This document shows, one piece after another, positions 7,771-9,612 of a stretch of 9,612 nucleotides of DNA. Position 1 is the stretch's first letter. Each line of letters begins with the position of its first letter. The DNA is from Candidatus Poribacteria bacterium. Lineage in GTDB: Bacteria; Poribacteria; WGA-4E; PCPOR2b. A program made the translations under genes and the position numbers. The stretch is taken from positions 1 through 9,612 of the forward strand of contig JAPUIP010000805.1 in the NCBI GenBank assembly GCA_027296925.1, in the 5' to 3' direction. The notes beneath the pieces were generated by a model that worked only from the letters and a program-made list of their open reading frames with translations, ran no database searches and was not told the DNA's origin.

Positions 7771-7828
7771 AAGTCAGTTTCGCTAATTATTGAGGGAGTT
7801 AACATTTTTTTGGCGTTTTTTTTGCGGA

Positions 7829-7976
7829 ACGCAGATTCACGCAGATACGCGCAGATCAGAACGGAAACCTCAATTTGACCAGAATCTGACGCAATGTCCG
7901 CGTGACAAGTGACCACGCTTGCGCCGTTTTGTCGCTGTCGTTTTTTCTGATCCTGTAAATCAGCGTTCATCTGCGT
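7829..7976. repeat. Imperfect inverted repeat with 10-nt-period 'cgcagat' array and inner hairpin
   Basis: The left arm (7829-7859) holds CGCAGAT three times at exact 10-nt steps (7830, 7840, 7850). The right arm (7947-7976) is close to its reverse complement: CTGATC, a diverged middle, then ATCAGCGT and ATCTGCGT. Between them, CGCAA (7890-7894) and GCGTG (7900-7904) pair with CACGC (7914-7918) and TTGCG (7919-7923) around a 9-nt loop. The whole could fold as a long stem enclosing a second hairpin. CGCAGAT-type intergenic repeats are common in environmental genomes, so this is probably a dispersed non-coding element; the copy number here is unknown. Confidence 0.6.
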
Positions 7977-7997
7977 CCTGACGCTTTCGACAAGTTT

Positions 7998-8028
7998 CAA
8001 TCAGTTCACTGCCAAAACTGACTGATTG
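7998..8028. repeat. 8-bp perfect inverted repeat upstream of the DUF362 gene
   Basis: CAATCAGT (7998-8005) and ACTGATTG (8021-8028) are exact inverted copies around 15 nt. An alternative pairing, TCAGTT (8001-8006) with AACTGA (8016-8021), competes with it. It lies 60-90 nt before the ATG and could be an operator or a leader hairpin. No T-tract follows, so it is not a terminator. Confidence 0.4.
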
Positions 8029-8075
8029 TACAAGGCTTTGAATGTACTCACGCAACTCGCAACCCACAACTGGAT

Positions 8076-8080
8076 AGGAG
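8076..8080 (+). promoter_or_regulatory. Ribosome binding site that decides the DUF362 start
   Basis: AGGAG lies 8 nt before the ATG at 8089. The in-frame TTG at 8026 would add 21 residues with no similarity to the family, and it sits in the arm of an inverted repeat, so ATG 8089 is preferred. Confidence 0.7.
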
Positions 8081-8088
8081 ATGTTGAT

Positions 8089-9300
8089 ATGCCCCAAGAC
8101 AAAGCGTACAAAGTTCGTGCGATTCCCTGTAGTCATAAGGCGTCCCAAGAGGAGGTTTACGAAAGGCTTAAGACGATTACCGGCCCGCTGACGCGCTCCT
8201 GGGAGAAGATCGAAAAAGCCCGTAAGATCGGTATCAAGGTCAACATGCAGATGCGTACCGATAATATCCGGCGCATCGGGGGACGGCGGCAGGAGTTAGT
8301 TGACGAGGATGTACTCTGTGCATCGCTGCGGCTGTTGCGAGAACGCACCGATGCACACATCTTCGTGATTGATACCAGTATGGTCCCGGCGGGTCAACGC
8401 CCTGGGTCGGATTTCAACATGGCCCCGATTTTCGAGGAATTCGGTATCCTCTATGTCGAAGCCGGCGACCCTCCTTTTGAGCGGTACAAGGTACCCGGTG
8501 GCGGAATGATGTTTTCCGAATATCAGCTTTCCGCCGCCCTCGGCGAAGCGGATGCCTTTGTGTCCATCGCCAAGATGAAAAACCACGCCTTTATGGGCAT
8601 CACATTGTGTCTCAAAAACCTCTTTGGCTTACCGCCCATACCGCCCCACGGTCGTGCGCGGACATACTTTCACCATGTCATTCGACTTTCCTATGTACTA
8701 CCCGACCTCGGTTTGATTACTCAGCCCTGCCTCAACATTATTGACGGTCTGACAGGGCAGGCGAGACGGGAGTGGGGTGGAGAGGGACGCATCTGCAATG
8801 CCCTCATTGCCGGCGACCACGTGATTGCCACTGACGCCTGTGGGACGTACCTGATGGGAACCGATCCGCGCCTCGATTGGCCGCATCCGCCCTACCGACG
8901 CGATCGCAGTCCCATCGTGGTGGCTGCGGAGCACGGTTTCGGTACGGTGAATCTGGAGGAGATCGACTTTGACATGGGAGGGCTACAGCCGCCCCTGGCG
9001 GAGTTTGATTCGGCGGAGATGGACCCGAATGAAAAGATTGCGAGCCTGCGTCAAACCGCATGTCAACAGGCCCTGTTTTATCAGGAGAATCGCGAGCAGT
9101 TGGTCGGACGTTATGCCGGTTCTTTCATCTATCTGCAGGATGGGGAAGTCGTCTGGAGCGGCGCCCAGCCGGAGAACGCAGGCGCCGTCCAACAGCTTAG
9201 TGGGGAGAGAAATGATCAGGCGGTGTGGCTCAAACTGGTCGATCCAGACGAGAAGGAAGGGGAACGCATGCGCGTGTACGAGCGACTTTTGGCGGCTTAA
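8089..9300 (+). CDS. DUF362 domain-containing protein
   Basis: 403 aa from ATG 8089. The DUF362 (PF04015) core is clear. GIKVNMQM (48-55) opens it, ALGEADAFVSIAKMKNHAF (150-168) is its central motif, and ITLCLKNLFG (171-180) follows. Then come an H.....R region, CLNIIDGLTGQ (214-224), LIAGDHVIATDACGTYLMG (239-257) and EHGFG (281-285). DUF362 proteins are often annotated as uncharacterised or, when fused to 4Fe-4S ferredoxin modules, as iron-sulfur proteins. This one has no CxxCxxC cluster motif, so it is a stand-alone form. No signal peptide. The last ~70 residues are extra: VGRYAGSFIYLQDGEVVWSG (339-358) resembles the DUF5678 motif in which a short GK/YAG strand precedes DGEVV. It stands alone after a 339-nt gap and converges with a minus-strand ORF. 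Biochemical role unknown. Confidence 0.93.
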   Translation: MPQDKAYKVRAIPCSHKASQEEVYERLKTITGPLTRSWEKIEKARKIGIKVNMQMRTDNIRRIGGRRQELVDEDVLCASLRLLRERTDAHIFVIDTSMVPAGQRPGSDFNMAPIFEEFGILYVEAGDPPFERYKVPGGGMMFSEYQLSAALGEADAFVSIAKMKNHAFMGITLCLKNLFGLPPIPPHGRARTYFHHVIRLSYVLPDLGLITQPCLNIIDGLTGQARREWGGEGRICNALIAGDHVIATDACGTYLMGTDPRLDWPHPPYRRDRSPIVVAAEHGFGTVNLEEIDFDMGGLQPPLAEFDSAEMDPNEKIASLRQTACQQALFYQENREQLVGRYAGSFIYLQDGEVVWSGAQPENAGAVQQLSGERNDQAVWLKLVDPDEKEGERMRVYERLLAA

Positions 9301-9438
9301 ACTGCACACTGCGAATGGCCATAGGAAAGCTCATTCTTCACGGCCTGTTGTTTGGGAGTTGGCACGTAAAACAGGAAGAATCTCCAAGCGGCGATATACT
9401 GATCCTGCCTGCGGATGGGTTTGCCAAGAATCCCAATC
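9301..9438. other. Region between the converging DUF362 gene and the broken minus-strand gene
   Basis: No complete gene. A minus-strand open frame (9482-9297) crosses it and is the possible shifted continuation of the PD40-like remnant. ATTCTT...CCTG (9333-9347) pairs imperfectly with CAGGAAGAAT (9372-9381), a weak hairpin without a T-tract. I see no clear terminator for the DUF362 gene. Confidence 0.4.
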
Positions 9439-9600
9439 TCAATCATTTCCATCACGGTTGGTCTCAAAGACAATCTTGCCACTCAGGGCAGGCGCCTGCC
9501 GCCCCACCACAGACAGCAGAAACAGTAGCAGTAGCGCCTTGGGGGGACAGACGCCTGCCACCCAGGACGCCGTTTTTGAGAGAAACATGGGGCGCCGCAT
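9439..9600 (-). pseudogene. Signal peptide plus first strand of a PD40/TolB-like propeller, interrupted by a stop
   Basis: On the minus strand, AGGAGG (9612-9607) lies 6 nt before ATG 9600-9598. The 53-codon frame encodes a long signal peptide: basic start, hydrophobic core KALLLLFLLSVVG, and APA as a likely cleavage site. It then reads SGKIVFETNRDGND before TGA (9441-9439). KI.F.S.RDGN.EI is the opening strand of PD40/WD40-like propeller repeats. Removing a single T near the stop would restore GNDEI, the expected continuation, but that frame then reads EIGILGKPIRRQDQYIAAW and ends at 9297 without a propeller pattern. So it is a 5' remnant, a frameshifted gene or a sequencing error. It is too short to be a working propeller, although a tiny secreted peptide cannot be excluded. 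Confidence 0.55.
9487..9564. repeat. 14-bp palindrome and a second near-copy of its right half
   Basis: GGCAGGCGCCTGCC (9487-9500) is a perfect palindrome. CAGGCGCCTGCCGCCC (9489-9504) recurs as CAGACGCCTGCCACCC (9548-9563), 14 of 16 identical, 59 nt away. Both lie within the minus-strand signal-peptide ORF. Confidence 0.5.
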
Positions 9601-9612
9601 GAAAAACCTCCT

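Larger units (their letters stand above)
7750..8088. other. 339-nt intergenic region, non-coding, repeat-rich
   Basis: No credible gene in either strand. It opens with two T-tracts (7805-7811 and 7816-7823) in a near-repeat, GGCG then GCGG following each. Next come a 10-nt-period repeat, a long imperfect inverted repeat around an inner hairpin (separate entries), and an 8-bp inverted repeat at 7998-8028. A ribosome site for the DUF362 gene closes it. A minus-strand frame across 7653-8000 is open only because the repeat lacks stops in that frame. Confidence 0.7.

Noticed and set aside
7804..7826. T-tracts as a terminator for the dehydrogenase gene
   Set aside because: No GC-rich stem precedes either tract.
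7829..7856. CRISPR array, suggested by the regular CGCAGAT copies
   Set aside because: Units are 10 nt with 3-nt gaps, far too short for CRISPR repeats and spacers, and no cas genes are present.
7653..8000. 115-aa minus-strand ORF across the intergenic repeat
   Set aside because: Its ICAYLRESAF stretch is just the translation of the CGCAGAT repeat; the remainder is the antisense of the dehydrogenase end.
8026..8088. TTG 8026 as the DUF362 start
   Set aside because: The added 21 residues have no family similarity, and AGGAG is correctly spaced for ATG 8089.

Overview
The window looks like a chromosomal segment of an uncultured, Gram-negative-type bacterium that degrades polysaccharides. GC content seems intermediate, judged by eye. 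The gene mix is a sulfatase, a PL11-like FG-GAP protein, a Gfo/Idh/MocA oxidoreductase, a DUF362 protein, and secreted propeller proteins. This suits Candidatus Poribacteria or a related planctomycete- or latescibacterium-like lineage. That assignment is inference from gene content; there is no rRNA or other taxonomic marker. I saw no tRNA, rRNA, CRISPR array or transposase gene.

Layout, all on the + strand except the right edge. (1) 3-938: C-terminal part of a type I sulfatase whose formylglycine-site half lies left of the window. (2) A 165-nt gap with a good sigma-70-like promoter (976-1005) leads into a two-gene unit. It holds a secreted SpoIVB/S55-type protein (TTG start at 1104) and, 27 nt later with a strong ribosome site, a secreted seven-bladed beta-propeller protein with C-terminal Ig-like domains. 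The unit ends at a clear intrinsic terminator (5111-5157). (3) 5173-7749: a second two-gene unit, an FG-GAP/rhamnogalacturonan-lyase-like protein without a signal peptide and, again after 27 nt, a Gfo/Idh/MocA dehydrogenase. (4) 7750-8088: a 339-nt non-coding stretch with T-tracts, a 10-nt-period 'cgcagat' repeat, a ~30-nt imperfect inverted repeat enclosing an inner hairpin, and a second 8-bp inverted repeat. (5) 8089-9300: a DUF362 protein with an extra C-terminal tail. (6) 9301-9612: a minus-strand signal-peptide ORF enters from the right, reads into the first strand of a PD40/TolB-like propeller, and stops after 53 codons. It looks like a broken or frameshifted gene.

Working together: the sulfatase, the lyase-like protein and the dehydrogenase would fit desulfation, cleavage and oxidation of sulfated or uronic-acid-containing glycans. 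The S55-propeller pair looks like a separate exported module. It is the most interesting candidate for an uncharacterised system, because it is a tightly spaced pair of two exported proteins with its own promoter and terminator.
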